Positions 54,631 through 63,801 of a stretch of 64,000 nucleotides of DNA are shown piece after piece (position 1 is the stretch's first letter; every line of letters starts with the position of its first letter). Made by a program: the position numbers and the translations under genes. Under the pieces are notes generated by a model. That model worked only from the letters and a program-made list of their open reading frames with translations. It did not search any database and was not told the DNA's origin. Source of the DNA: Sphingobacterium chuzhouense (GTDB lineage: Bacteria; Bacteroidota; Bacteroidia; Sphingobacteriales; Sphingobacteriaceae). The stretch covers positions 186,001 to 250,000 of the forward strand of contig NZ_JACNYL010000002.1 of NCBI RefSeq assembly GCF_014692525.1, given 5' to 3'.

Positions 54631-57600
54631 CTTTCAGCGTTGTTCTTTTTTCGGATATACCCTATCAGCAGTACCAATAACGTTAACAATACTACAGCAA
54701 CCAATACCCACTTCGTGCCAGAGGCTATGTTACTTTGCTTATCTCCCTGACTTCGTTTATCGGCTGTTTGTTCATCTACCTTTTTCAATACAGTAGCCTG
54801 GTTATCGGCATTATCGCTACCGGAGCTTGACGGGATTTCTTTTGCTTCCTTCAAGCTCGTCTCGTAATCGGTACGATCGCTTCCCTGCAACTTATCGGCG
54901 ATAAATCTATTTAACGCGGCATTACCACATACAAATCCCGAGCAACCCGCTCCATGATCCTTCATCTCCGCTACATGTAGGTCTGTTATTTCCTTTAATT
55001 GTTGGCCGGTAGGTTGCCAAAGACCTTTGCGTACTGTTTCCAACATGACTGCCGTCAGCTCCTGCAACGCATACGGGTTTTCGCGGTCAAAAAATGTTTT
55101 CACCCCTAATTGCAGTTTGTCCTGCACATACGTTTCATGCAACTGGTTCCAAAGTTCAGCATCTATCGCATCGGGCTTCATGACGTTCCAACTGTACGTA
55201 TTGCGGAATGTTTCTGCAAACACTTCCGCAGAAGACGCACTACCTTGCAGCAATTCACCGACATATTTGGGGTTGAGCAACGTACTGCGTGCCTCCACCC
55301 AAATCGCTTCTTTTAACTCCTGTACCCGTGGGTTGGACGGATTACGGGAATCACTGAAGTACACTGCCGGATCATTACCCGTCACTTCTTGCACGGCGAT
55401 GTTAAGCCCACCGGCAAATTCATACACATGGTCAAGACTTAATGCACCCCATGTATTGGATGAACGTGGGTGGATAACCACATCGGTATTTTGCAGGGCA
55501 GCTTCAAACACCCCTTCTTTAAAATCAGCCCAGTGCTTGTCATCGTTGTACAGGGCGCCCATGTTATTTAAGTAGGTTTGTGCAATTTCACTGCGGTCTT
55601 CCCAACTATCGCCCTTTTCCACCATTCCCGTTATGCCGGTACCGTAACTGCCATTGACACCGCCGAAAACACGTAGTGTTGCCAGTTCCCTGGCTTCACG
55701 TGGGGAAAATCCTTTTTCTTTCAATAACTTTTCCGTTAGGTTGGCACCCGCCTTTACCGGATTATCCTCATCATCGGCGGCCGCTGCCATCGCTACTGCC
55801 TTATTAATCAGTTCCAGACGCGACGCAGCGAGGTCTCGCAACTGACCGGAAGTTTGCACGACGACATCCACCCGTGGACGACCAAGTTCCGAAACGGACA
55901 TCAACCGCACGTCGGCCACACGACCAAATGCATCCCTTACAGGTTCTATGCCCAACAGATAAAAAATCTGTGCCAGCATGGCCCCTTCGGTATGGATAAA
56001 ATCGCCCGCCCACAAAGTGAATGCTACTTTTTTGGGGTATTCACCGTGATTTGCCTCTTGATGTTTCTCCAACATCGAACGAACTTGCATCTTGCCCACT
56101 TCCCAGGCTTCTGCCGATGGGGTTTTCTCCGCATCGATGGAATATAGATTACGCCCTGATGGTACACTCTGTGGATTAACGATTGGGTCGCCACCGGACG
56201 ACGGTGGTGTATATCCTCCCCCTAGTCCGTTTACGATAGCCTGCAGCTCTTTTTCGGTACTGCTGCTTAAGGCTTCGCGATACCTATCTAAATAATTGAC
56301 CGCTGTTTCTATACGGTTGACAGCATCGGCAAAGTCAGCTTCCTTTTGATCATGCGGTTTTGCCGGCTTTTGCGCATTGGCTAATGCCGCAGCAACCTCC
56401 GGAGGAGGGCCACCTTGCCCACGCCGCTGTCTCCTTTGTGTTGTCTGTGCCGCTTGTCGTTCTTTCCAAGCAGCTGCCCGGACCATATCCGCCGATGAAA
56501 CAAGATTCGATAAAGCAATTTTTCGACCTTGTTGCCAGTCTTTTATAATTCCCTCTGCACGCTTGGTATAGTTGGTATTCACAAATGTCTTCTGTTCTAA
56601 TCGTTCCGCAGGAATCGCACCTTTAAGTACACCGAGTTTAGCCAGCCCATACGCAATCGGATCGATTGCCATCAAACGTACGGTGGCATCTAGCTGTTCC
56701 GCCGTATAGGGCACGCCCAGCGTATAAAGACCCGAAGTCACCTTTTCAGAGCCGATTTCTTCTACGAGCTCCGCCAGACGGTTTACTTCTTGCACGGAAA
56801 GATCACGCGTACTGTCCGCTATCTGCATATCGTTGTACAGACCCATTTTTCGTGCACGATCTGATATAGACTTTGCATAGGCATGTTGCACTGCCGGATC
56901 TTCTAAAGCGGTAAATTTATGCAGCGTCTGCTCCAATGCGGCCAGCTCATTGTACGTTTCCCCTTTCATAAAAGGCGGTGTAAGGTAGCTAAAGAGCGTG
57001 GCGTATGTACGTCGCTTTGCGATCATCCCTTCGCCGACATTGGAGATGGTATAAACGTAGAAATGCGGCGTATTGCCAATCAGCATATCCGGCCAGTCAT
57101 TACTGGATAACGCGATTTCCTTACCAGGCGTAAATTCCAGGCTTCCATGCGTGCCGAAATGCATAACAGCATCTGCGTTAAATGCGTGGCGAGACCAAAG
57201 ATAACTGGCAATGTAGGTATGCGGTGGCGCTTCGTCTGTGCCATGCACCATTTTAAACGTGTCATCCCCTATACCCGCCATAGGCTGTGGCAACAGCACA
57301 ACGTTGCCTAATTGGATACGTGCGACAGCCACATAATCTGTATCCCCCTTACGCATCGCCATGTATTCGCCCGGTGCCGGCCCATAACGGTCGATTACGC
57401 TTTGCCAACGTTGTGGACTTAAATCTTTTTTTGCCCATTTCTCGTACTCGGCAGCAGGTACGAGTGCAGGTTTTCCCTTTTCAAAAAATGCCTGCATACT
57501 TCCTTCTGCGTACGGCCCTAGTACGGAACCGTTCTGCTGAATAAGCGTTTCGAGCCCTTTTGCCGACGTTGGAAGTTCTTCTACCCGATAACCTTCTGCT

Positions 57601-58814
57601 TTCAACCGTGTGAGCACATTGTATAAGCTGTTGACGACTTCCAAATTGGCAGCGACCATCGCATTTTTGCCCGGACCTTTAAAATAATAGATGGCTATTT
57701 TCTTATCCCTGTTGGGTTTCTGTTTTAGCGCAATCTGTTTTTCGACCATATCGGCAAACTTTTCCAATCGGTCTGGAATCGCCTTAAAAGCCAGATAGCC
57801 GTTTTCATCTCTGTATTGCGCAATGACAGCATAGGGCGCCACGGCACCATCAATCTCCGGTAGTGTGACGGACATATTGAGTATTCCTCCCGTCATCCCA
57901 CGGGGATCTTCATGCCATTTGTCGTACGGTTCAAAGACACTCAGCGGCGTCAGTACAGGTGTATTATTTTCCTGTAGCCAAGCTACGGTACTATCTGCTC
58001 CACCCAGGCTGAAACGACCGTGTGGCATAGCTACGACCAAATCGGGTTTCAACTGCTTGAGCCATTTGGCACGGCTGGCGTATGCTGCAATCGGATATAC
58101 ATTAAGACCTTTGTGATGCATAGCCGTGATCAGGCTATTGAGGTGGTCGCGGTTGGCATTGAAAGGCCCCGGAACGGATGTCAGCAGTGCGACTATAGGC
58201 GCACGCTCCTTGATAAAACCCTGTTGTTTCCCATATTCTTCAAAGGCTTCCAAGCTTTTGAAGGTAAGTGCCTCGTCGATGTGAAACAGTACGTCACGGT
58301 CTATTTCTTCGGGCGGTAGGATGGCATCCGTGAACAGCGATTTCCCATCAAATACCTTGCGTGCATAATTAAGCAGGCTTTTGTTATTTTGCAGGCCGCC
58401 GTAATTTAGGTACCCTTTTACAGCTTCCAATCTATCCCCGGTCAGGTTGGTGAAATCCATCGCCGGATTGGTGGCTCCCTCGACAAAAATAGGTACCCCC
58501 TTTTTGCTTGCCCGTAACAAATGTTGTTGTTGGCTCTCGTCTAAATGAAAACCACGACCGAAAATAAAAACAGCACTGTATCTCCCCGCCTTATCTAGAT
58601 CGTCTTCCGATAATATGGTGGTTCGGATGAACGGGTTATCATTTGCCTTGCTAATAGCCGATAATCTGAATTCCGGGAAATGGACAAATGCAATAGCGGT
58701 TGGTGCTAAAAATCTGGCATACAGAAAATACAAGGTGAAAACCACGGCTAGCAAGGGTAATATCCACCGAAGTTTCCGTTTGTGCTTTTTGAAAAATTGC
58801 TTCATCGTTAGCAT
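54627..58814 (-). CDS. hmuS: CobN-like magnesium/cobalt chelatase homologue, HmuS-like
   Basis: The 1395-residue protein belongs to the CobN/BchH family; the conserved core MHFGTHGSLEFTPGK is near residues 550-570, with further CobN blocks (GTGITGMVEKGDSWED, VTGNDPAVYFSDSRNPSNPR). Unlike CobN it has a membrane helix at each end (about 17-36 and 1366-1384), so the large domain probably faces the periplasm. A low-complexity insert rich in Q, R, G and P lies near 785-825. No CobS/CobT ATPase is present. It shares one base with the HmuY stop (TAATG). The role in heme use, perhaps metal removal, is inferred from the operon. Confidence 0.88.
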   Translation of the reverse strand: MLTMKQFFKKHKRKLRWILPLLAVVFTLYFLYARFLAPTAIAFVHFPEFRLSAISKANDNPFIRTTILSEDDLDKAGRYSAVFIFGRGFHLDESQQQHLLRASKKGVPIFVEGATNPAMDFTNLTGDRLEAVKGYLNYGGLQNNKSLLNYARKVFDGKSLFTDAILPPEEIDRDVLFHIDEALTFKSLEAFEEYGKQQGFIKERAPIVALLTSVPGPFNANRDHLNSLITAMHHKGLNVYPIAAYASRAKWLKQLKPDLVVAMPHGRFSLGGADSTVAWLQENNTPVLTPLSVFEPYDKWHEDPRGMTGGILNMSVTLPEIDGAVAPYAVIAQYRDENGYLAFKAIPDRLEKFADMVEKQIALKQKPNRDKKIAIYYFKGPGKNAMVAANLEVVNSLYNVLTRLKAEGYRVEELPTSAKGLETLIQQNGSVLGPYAEGSMQAFFEKGKPALVPAAEYEKWAKKDLSPQRWQSVIDRYGPAPGEYMAMRKGDTDYVAVARIQLGNVVLLPQPMAGIGDDTFKMVHGTDEAPPHTYIASYLWSRHAFNADAVMHFGTHGSLEFTPGKEIALSSNDWPDMLIGNTPHFYVYTISNVGEGMIAKRRTYATLFSYLTPPFMKGETYNELAALEQTLHKFTALEDPAVQHAYAKSISDRARKMGLYNDMQIADSTRDLSVQEVNRLAELVEEIGSEKVTSGLYTLGVPYTAEQLDATVRLMAIDPIAYGLAKLGVLKGAIPAERLEQKTFVNTNYTKRAEGIIKDWQQGRKIALSNLVSSADMVRAAAWKERQAAQTTQRRQRRGQGGPPPEVAAALANAQKPAKPHDQKEADFADAVNRIETAVNYLDRYREALSSSTEKELQAIVNGLGGGYTPPSSGGDPIVNPQSVPSGRNLYSIDAEKTPSAEAWEVGKMQVRSMLEKHQEANHGEYPKKVAFTLWAGDFIHTEGAMLAQIFYLLGIEPVRDAFGRVADVRLMSVSELGRPRVDVVVQTSGQLRDLAASRLELINKAVAMAAAADDEDNPVKAGANLTEKLLKEKGFSPREARELATLRVFGGVNGSYGTGITGMVEKGDSWEDRSEIAQTYLNNMGALYNDDKHWADFKEGVFEAALQNTDVVIHPRSSNTWGALSLDHVYEFAGGLNIAVQEVTGNDPAVYFSDSRNPSNPRVQELKEAIWVEARSTLLNPKYVGELLQGSASSAEVFAETFRNTYSWNVMKPDAIDAELWNQLHETYVQDKLQLGVKTFFDRENPYALQELTAVMLETVRKGLWQPTGQQLKEITDLHVAEMKDHGAGCSGFVCGNAALNRFIADKLQGSDRTDYETSLKEAKEIPSSSGSDNADNQATVLKKVDEQTADKRSQGDKQSNIASGTKWVLVAVVLLTLLVLLIGYIRKKNNAER

Positions 58815-59887
58815 TACTGAATCTCTTTGTACTCAAAGGTTGGATACCCGGTGGTGATATTGGGGCCACCTTTGTAGGCAATAAATCTCATTTTAAAATA
58901 CCGGCCATCCACATCTTTGACGATATAGGTTTTCCAGTCGTACACTTTATAATTACCGTCACGATGTGGTTGAAGAATCTGATACCAACCCGATCCAATT
59001 GCCAGTTGATAGTCTAAAGGGGCTAGCGCTGTGTAATCGGCAACCGTGATGTCGTCGTAGCGGCTGTTGGACGATGGGAAAGTGTTAACAGGCGCTTCGG
59101 GATTATCGGTATCCTCCAAATGTGCACCCGGATTATCCAAAGCTACCCGAACACCACCATACGTATTGACCATTGCGCCTACACCGACAACAAAACTAAA
59201 TGGCGGCGGCCCTCCTCCCGGACGGGTGTAGCCTGTGATCAGAAGATCCCACTTTCCTTTATCGGGTTCGATTTCCACTACCGCGTTTGTTTGGAAGGAG
59301 TAAAAGGTGTAGTTTTTATTTTTATTTAACGGAATTTCAACCGTTCTCTCTCCGGTACCGTCCAAGTTGGCATACCGTACTGTATAGGTATTATTAGTAA
59401 GCCCCTCAATGATGAATTTCTTATAGCCAATGCCGGTCGTCGACGAAGGCGGGTTCAGTCCGAGATCGATGACATACACTGTTTTTTCGGACACACTATT
59501 GTTTCCCCATGAGCCGATCGCCGTACCTCCCAACTCATCTGCTGCGTTATCAAATTTAAATGCGCCTGGCGTCGTCGAAGGTGCCGTAACCGCGTTAAAG
59601 TTAGTCTGTCCGGTGTTCCATACGCCGGATTTCTTGGCTGAATTTACTTTCACCGCAAAGCCACCTTCGCTCTGAAAGGCTATATCCCAAGAGTTTACAG
59701 GGATGGTAGTCGTTTTTCCTTCGCTGAGGTCTAGATAAATCTGGTTTCGTAATTCCTCGCCTACCTCTGCCACGATCGTACCTTCGATGGGTTCCAGCGG
59801 GGTAAATGGGTCATCCTTTTTGCAGGATGTGATCGCTGCCAAGATAAGAAGGGCAATTGCTCCTCTTTTTAGTTTGTTTACGTTCAT
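58814..59887 (-). CDS. hmuY: HmuY-family heme-binding lipoprotein
   Basis: The 357-residue lipoprotein (lipobox LAAITSC) has the HmuY pattern: EEL RNQIYLDLSEGKTTTIPV, WDIAFQSEGGFAVKVNSAKK and later GNYKVYDWKTYIVKDVDGRYFKMRF. HmuY takes heme from host or other sources and passes it to the TonB receptor. It is longer than P. gingivalis HmuY (about 216 residues) owing to extra strands in the middle (about 130-270). It lies between the receptor and hmuS, as part of the operon. Which residues coordinate heme is not decided. Confidence 0.85.
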   Translation of the reverse strand: MNVNKLKRGAIALLILAAITSCKKDDPFTPLEPIEGTIVAEVGEELRNQIYLDLSEGKTTTIPVNSWDIAFQSEGGFAVKVNSAKKSGVWNTGQTNFNAVTAPSTTPGAFKFDNAADELGGTAIGSWGNNSVSEKTVYVIDLGLNPPSSTTGIGYKKFIIEGLTNNTYTVRYANLDGTGERTVEIPLNKNKNYTFYSFQTNAVVEIEPDKGKWDLLITGYTRPGGGPPPFSFVVGVGAMVNTYGGVRVALDNPGAHLEDTDNPEAPVNTFPSSNSRYDDITVADYTALAPLDYQLAIGSGWYQILQPHRDGNYKVYDWKTYIVKDVDGRYFKMRFIAYKGGPNITTGYPTFEYKEIQ

Positions 59888-59931
59888 AATTTCTATTTTT
59901 TTAATTTATTTCTTCTTGAAAATATTTCACT

Positions 59932-61977
59932 TTACAGTTGTCTTGTTATCCGAAAAAATGCCTGCCTGCCCTGCCCTACAGGCAACTGCGGACTATAATC
60001 GGTATTGTTGACACCACCTCTGGTGGTCTGTTCCACCTCTGTTACCCCGGCGATATTCTTAACGCCAACCGTGGCGAACCATTTCGTAGCGAAACTTCTC
60101 GCCATACTGAAATCCAACAGGTGATAATCCTCTTGAATACGATCCTGCAATTCACCATCACGATCAAGCCCGAAGCGGGAAAGCCGCCCGTTATATTTGT
60201 AGAAAAGGGAAAACGCAATATTCGACCATTTATCTGCGTACGTGACCGTCGCATTGGCTTCGGGTGTTCGATAAACCGTATGGTGCGAATTACTACCCGA
60301 GCGCATCAGCATACCGATAGCAGGGCGTACCGTAAATCGATTATTATAACTATAAGTGAAGCCGATGTTCCCGCCGTAAGTCCGAAAACGCGCAATATTC
60401 TGGTAAATCATCGCCACATTCACATACTGCCGGGCAGGCGGCAACGTTGATCGGTCTTTGTCCACAAACTCGATTTTTTCTTGGATGTAATTGTAGTAGA
60501 ACATAGGCGATATGCCAAATCGATGACGACCGCGCTGCCAAGCAAAAGTTGCGGAGGCCGTCACGTTATCTGCCAATTCGGGTTTCAGATCCGGATTACC
60601 GTTAACACTATGATTAGCGTCTTGAAAATCCCAGTACAGTTCGCGTAAACCAGGTGCCCGGAACGATTTGGTATAGGCTAGGCGAACGGTTGCGACATCC
60701 GCAATATCATATTTGATATTGATGGAAGGCACGATGGGTAATTCCATCCCAAGAAAATTGATACTGTCTGCACTAAATTTCGAGTTGTGCATCCAACGAA
60801 GCGCTCCCTGTACATACAGCGACGGCATTACATAATATCCAACACCGCCATACACGCCATAATCATCGATAGCAGAACCAAGTGGATCGATATTCCATCC
60901 CTTGGAACGATTTAGATTGACGTCATATCCCATCAAATAGGCTATTCGTCCCTCATTAGGTCGATAGTCCGCATTTCCTCGAAACGCATAACTACCAAAC
61001 CAAGTATCCGTTACGTTCAGTTCTTTACGCGTTTCGTCCGCCAAGTTTATCAAGTACTCGTGATTATCCCGACTATAATGTTGGTAGCTGTTCATCACAT
61101 CAATCCGGAATTTGTTAAACACTTCTCCGGAAAGCGTTACAACAGAGTTAAATCGGTTGGTTATAAATTCGACATCGTTGGTCGTTCGATATAGATAACC
61201 CGGATCCGGGTCTCCCTTATTTATCTGATTCTCATAAAACTGGTTATGCGCTAGACCTAACTGTAGCTTTCCGAGTGGTTTTGTATAACGGAAGTTTCCG
61301 AAATACTGTAACGAAGGGTTCCAAAGCTTACTACGGGGACGGCGTACCGATGAAAAACCTTCGAACTGGTTTCTACTTAACGCGACGGACATACGGCTGT
61401 CGTCGCGGAATCGTAGACCCAATAGACCGTCAACGTTGTATTTTCCAACGCTTTCATAAAATGCCGAAAGGTTTCCCTCTATCGACTCTAAGCCGTCTGC
61501 CGTTTTCGTGACGATGTTGATGATTCCGGCAGTGGCGTTGCTACCATACTGCACGGCCATCGCATTTTCCACAAATTCCACCCGGGCGGCGTGGTTAAGG
61601 TTCAGCTGGTTCAAATCCAGCTCGTTACTCTCTCCAGCTATAATGGGAATTCCATCCAGCAAAATTTTTACATTTTGTCCTGAAAGCCCCTGCACCATAA
61701 TATTGGCTCCGTTTACATTATCGTTGACTATCCGCACATTCATTTGCGACGCCAACAGATCCGTGAGGTTAACGGCACCTTGTGCGCGGATACGGTTTGC
61801 TTCGATCACGTTGACATTATGTACGGAACGGCGTGCTTCCAGAGCGGCTCGTGTACCAGTTATCTCGACGGTATCGATCTCCCCACCCTCTTGCGCCATA
61901 ACAGTCCATGGTAAATAAATAAAGAAAATGAATAAAAGATGTTTCACTAAATTAAACTTTGTTGCAAAATTAAACAT
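59932..61977 (-). CDS. hmuR: TonB-dependent heme/porphyrin receptor, HmuR-like
   Basis: The 681-residue outer-membrane receptor has a signal peptide (IYLPWTVMAQEG), TonB box TVEITG, plug (NVNVIEANRIRAQGAVNLTD, ILLDGIPIIAGES) and a 22-strand barrel ending RQAFFRITRQL. It is an HmuR-type receptor and starts the six-gene operon. Three starts are possible: ATG 61998, ATG 61977 and GTG 61947. The likely promoter at 61965-61995 would favour the GTG, but I keep 61977. Confidence 0.9.
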   Translation of the reverse strand: MFNFATKFNLVKHLLFIFFIYLPWTVMAQEGGEIDTVEITGTRAALEARRSVHNVNVIEANRIRAQGAVNLTDLLASQMNVRIVNDNVNGANIMVQGLSGQNVKILLDGIPIIAGESNELDLNQLNLNHAARVEFVENAMAVQYGSNATAGIINIVTKTADGLESIEGNLSAFYESVGKYNVDGLLGLRFRDDSRMSVALSRNQFEGFSSVRRPRSKLWNPSLQYFGNFRYTKPLGKLQLGLAHNQFYENQINKGDPDPGYLYRTTNDVEFITNRFNSVVTLSGEVFNKFRIDVMNSYQHYSRDNHEYLINLADETRKELNVTDTWFGSYAFRGNADYRPNEGRIAYLMGYDVNLNRSKGWNIDPLGSAIDDYGVYGGVGYYVMPSLYVQGALRWMHNSKFSADSINFLGMELPIVPSINIKYDIADVATVRLAYTKSFRAPGLRELYWDFQDANHSVNGNPDLKPELADNVTASATFAWQRGRHRFGISPMFYYNYIQEKIEFVDKDRSTLPPARQYVNVAMIYQNIARFRTYGGNIGFTYSYNNRFTVRPAIGMLMRSGSNSHHTVYRTPEANATVTYADKWSNIAFSLFYKYNGRLSRFGLDRDGELQDRIQEDYHLLDFSMARSFATKWFATVGVKNIAGVTEVEQTTRGGVNNTDYSPQLPVGQGRQAFFRITRQL

Positions 61978-61995
61978 TACAAACAACAAATGAAA
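61965..61995 (-). promoter_or_regulatory. Possible promoter of the heme operon
   Basis: On the minus strand TTTC (61995-61992), 19 bases, then TAATTTTG (61972-61965), one mismatch to TTTG-N19-TAnnTTTG. It would start transcription near 61958, inside the annotated receptor frame but before the GTG at 61947. Confidence 0.4.
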
Positions 61996-62057
61996 CATAG
62001 TTGCATTATTATTTCTTCATATTTTTTGTAATTTAGACCGTCAACGAAATCATAGAA

Positions 62058-63104
62058 ATGGAAATAAAACAATACATAAAAGATATCTCTACAGTCAAGT
62101 TCACCTATATACCCTGCATTTTACTGACGACATTTTCCTGTAATAATCCTCAACAATCTGAACAAATGACATACGATACGACCGGTAGCGTAGTACGCTA
62201 TGACGTAGCTTTAGATGCTATTATCGACAGCTCCGAGACGGCAGAAATTATTGCCGAGGGCTTTGAATGGAATGAAGGGCCACTATGGGTGGAAAGCGAA
62301 CAAATGCTCTTATTCTCAGATGTGCCCACGAATACCATTTACAAATGGACAGCCGAAAAGGGAAGTGAAGTTTATTTAAAACCTAGTGGCGATACGGGTG
62401 ATGAGCCGAACCGACGTAAAGAGCCCGGTAGCAATGGTTTATTACTAGATAAGGCGGGAAACTTGGTGTTATGCCAACATGGTAACCGCCAAGTTGCCCG
62501 AATGGATGCACCCTTGCAGCAGCCTCAGGCTACGTTTGAAACATTAGCCGATAAATATGATGGTAAACGTCTCAGTAGTCCGAATGACGCCGTTTACAAT
62601 AAAGCTGGTGAATTATTTTTCACCGATCCGCCTTACGGATTGCCAACGCAGGGAGATGATGATCCTGAAAAAGAAATACCTTTTAACGGAGTATATAAAG
62701 TAAAACAAAATGGCGAGATTATATTGTTGACCGATCAGATTAGTAAACCCAATGGTATCGCATTTTTCCCGGATGAACAGAAGCTATTGATCGGTAATTC
62801 CGATCCTAATGCTGCGGATTGGTATATATTGGATTTGGCGGATACTGTCGTAACGCCAAAATTATTTTACAGCGCAACGAATGAACGAGAGGGATTAAAG
62901 GGATTACCTGATGGGCTTAAAATAGACAGCAAAGGAATCGTTTATGCCAGCGGTCCGGGTGGCATTTGGATATTCGACAGCACAAGCAAAGTACTTGGCA
63001 AAATAGCATTGGATGACGCCGCTTCCAATGTCGCTTTATCTACAGATGAGAAAACATTGTATATCACGAATAGCGGAAAGGTGTTACGTATTAAACTAAA
63101 ATAA
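62058..63104 (+). CDS. SMP-30/gluconolactonase-family lipoprotein
   Basis: The 348-residue protein has a lipoprotein signal (LLTTFSC). A six-bladed beta-propeller of the SMP-30/gluconolactonase type follows: GFEWNEGPLWVESEQMLLFS (metal Glu), RKEPGSNGLLLDKAGNLVLC, LSSPNDAVYNKAGELFFTDPP (Asn/Asp metal ligands), SKPNGIAFFPDE and GLPDGLKIDSKGIVYA. Such enzymes hydrolyse sugar lactones with a divalent metal. The natural substrate is unknown. It is divergent from the heme operon. Confidence 0.92.
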   Translation: MEIKQYIKDISTVKFTYIPCILLTTFSCNNPQQSEQMTYDTTGSVVRYDVALDAIIDSSETAEIIAEGFEWNEGPLWVESEQMLLFSDVPTNTIYKWTAEKGSEVYLKPSGDTGDEPNRRKEPGSNGLLLDKAGNLVLCQHGNRQVARMDAPLQQPQATFETLADKYDGKRLSSPNDAVYNKAGELFFTDPPYGLPTQGDDDPEKEIPFNGVYKVKQNGEIILLTDQISKPNGIAFFPDEQKLLIGNSDPNAADWYILDLADTVVTPKLFYSATNEREGLKGLPDGLKIDSKGIVYASGPGGIWIFDSTSKVLGKIALDDAASNVALSTDEKTLYITNSGKVLRIKLK

Positions 63105-63124
63105 CACCTTTCTATGTATTGGCT

Positions 63125-63688
63125 TTAAACCGTCAATATTCCCCGAAAACCACGGGCACCGTAATAAGATTCTGCTCCATTGTGGTAAATAAATACATGA
63201 CCGTATCGCCAATCTCCGAAAATAGCGCCGCCTTTTTCTCGGATGGCGGTTGGTGTCAATACCCAACTGGAAGTCTTCGTATCAAACTTTCCAAGTGTTT
63301 GTAGTGCACGATATTGTTCTTCTGTTAAAAGTTCAATACCCATTTCAGAAGCCATCCCTATTGCGCTATGTTTGGGTTTATGTTCTTTTCTTGACTCCAG
63401 TGCTTCCGGATCGTAACAGACACTCCTTCGCCCTTTCGGACTCTCCGCAGCACAATCACAAAAAACATATTCAGCCGCTTCTTTCTTGTAATCTATCACA
63501 TCTGGTTCACCACCAGTTTCTTCCATTTGATAAAGTGACCAAAGCTTTTTAGGGCTTGCGACGAGTTTTTCCTGTATTTTTGTCCAATCCAAATCGGGAT
63601 GGCGATTTTTATTTTTCTCAAACCGTGTTTTCAAGATGCCGAGAAGTTCTTCTATTTGTTCCTGAGACAGTTTTGTTTTGTTATTCAT
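63125..63688 (-). CDS. DUF4256-family protein
   Basis: The 187-residue cytoplasmic protein matches the DUF4256 family throughout (ELLGILKTRFEKNKNRHPDL, LWSLYQMEETGGEPDVI, CDCAAESPKGRRSVCYD, EMGIELLTEEQYRALQTLG, FDTKTSSWVLTP, GAIFGDWRYG). Function is unknown. It lies downstream of trxA but behind that gene's terminator, so it is likely read separately. Confidence 0.88.
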   Translation of the reverse strand: MNNKTKLSQEQIEELLGILKTRFEKNKNRHPDLDWTKIQEKLVASPKKLWSLYQMEETGGEPDVIDYKKEAAEYVFCDCAAESPKGRRSVCYDPEALESRKEHKPKHSAIGMASEMGIELLTEEQYRALQTLGKFDTKTSSWVLTPTAIREKGGAIFGDWRYGHVFIYHNGAESYYGARGFRGILTV

Positions 63689-63750
63689 GGTATAGCGCTA
63701 TTTGATTGAAAAAACGAATATACAATAAATCTGTTTTAAGAGAAGCTAAA

Positions 63751-63780
63751 AAAGCCGATCCTTCTATCAGAATCGGCTTT
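63751..63780 (-). terminator. Terminator of trxA
   Basis: AAAGCCGAT and ATCGGCTTT form a 9-bp stem; on the minus strand it is followed by a T run (TTTTTT) before 63745. It is placed just after the trxA stop. Confidence 0.88.
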
Positions 63781-63801
63781 ATTTCCTTAGTTTTTTTAGA
63801 C

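Noticed and set aside
55027..55575. 182-codon open frame on the plus strand opposite hmuS
   Set aside because: It is antisense to a well-conserved part of the CobN-like protein; the open frame follows from the codon use of the real gene and shows no domain.
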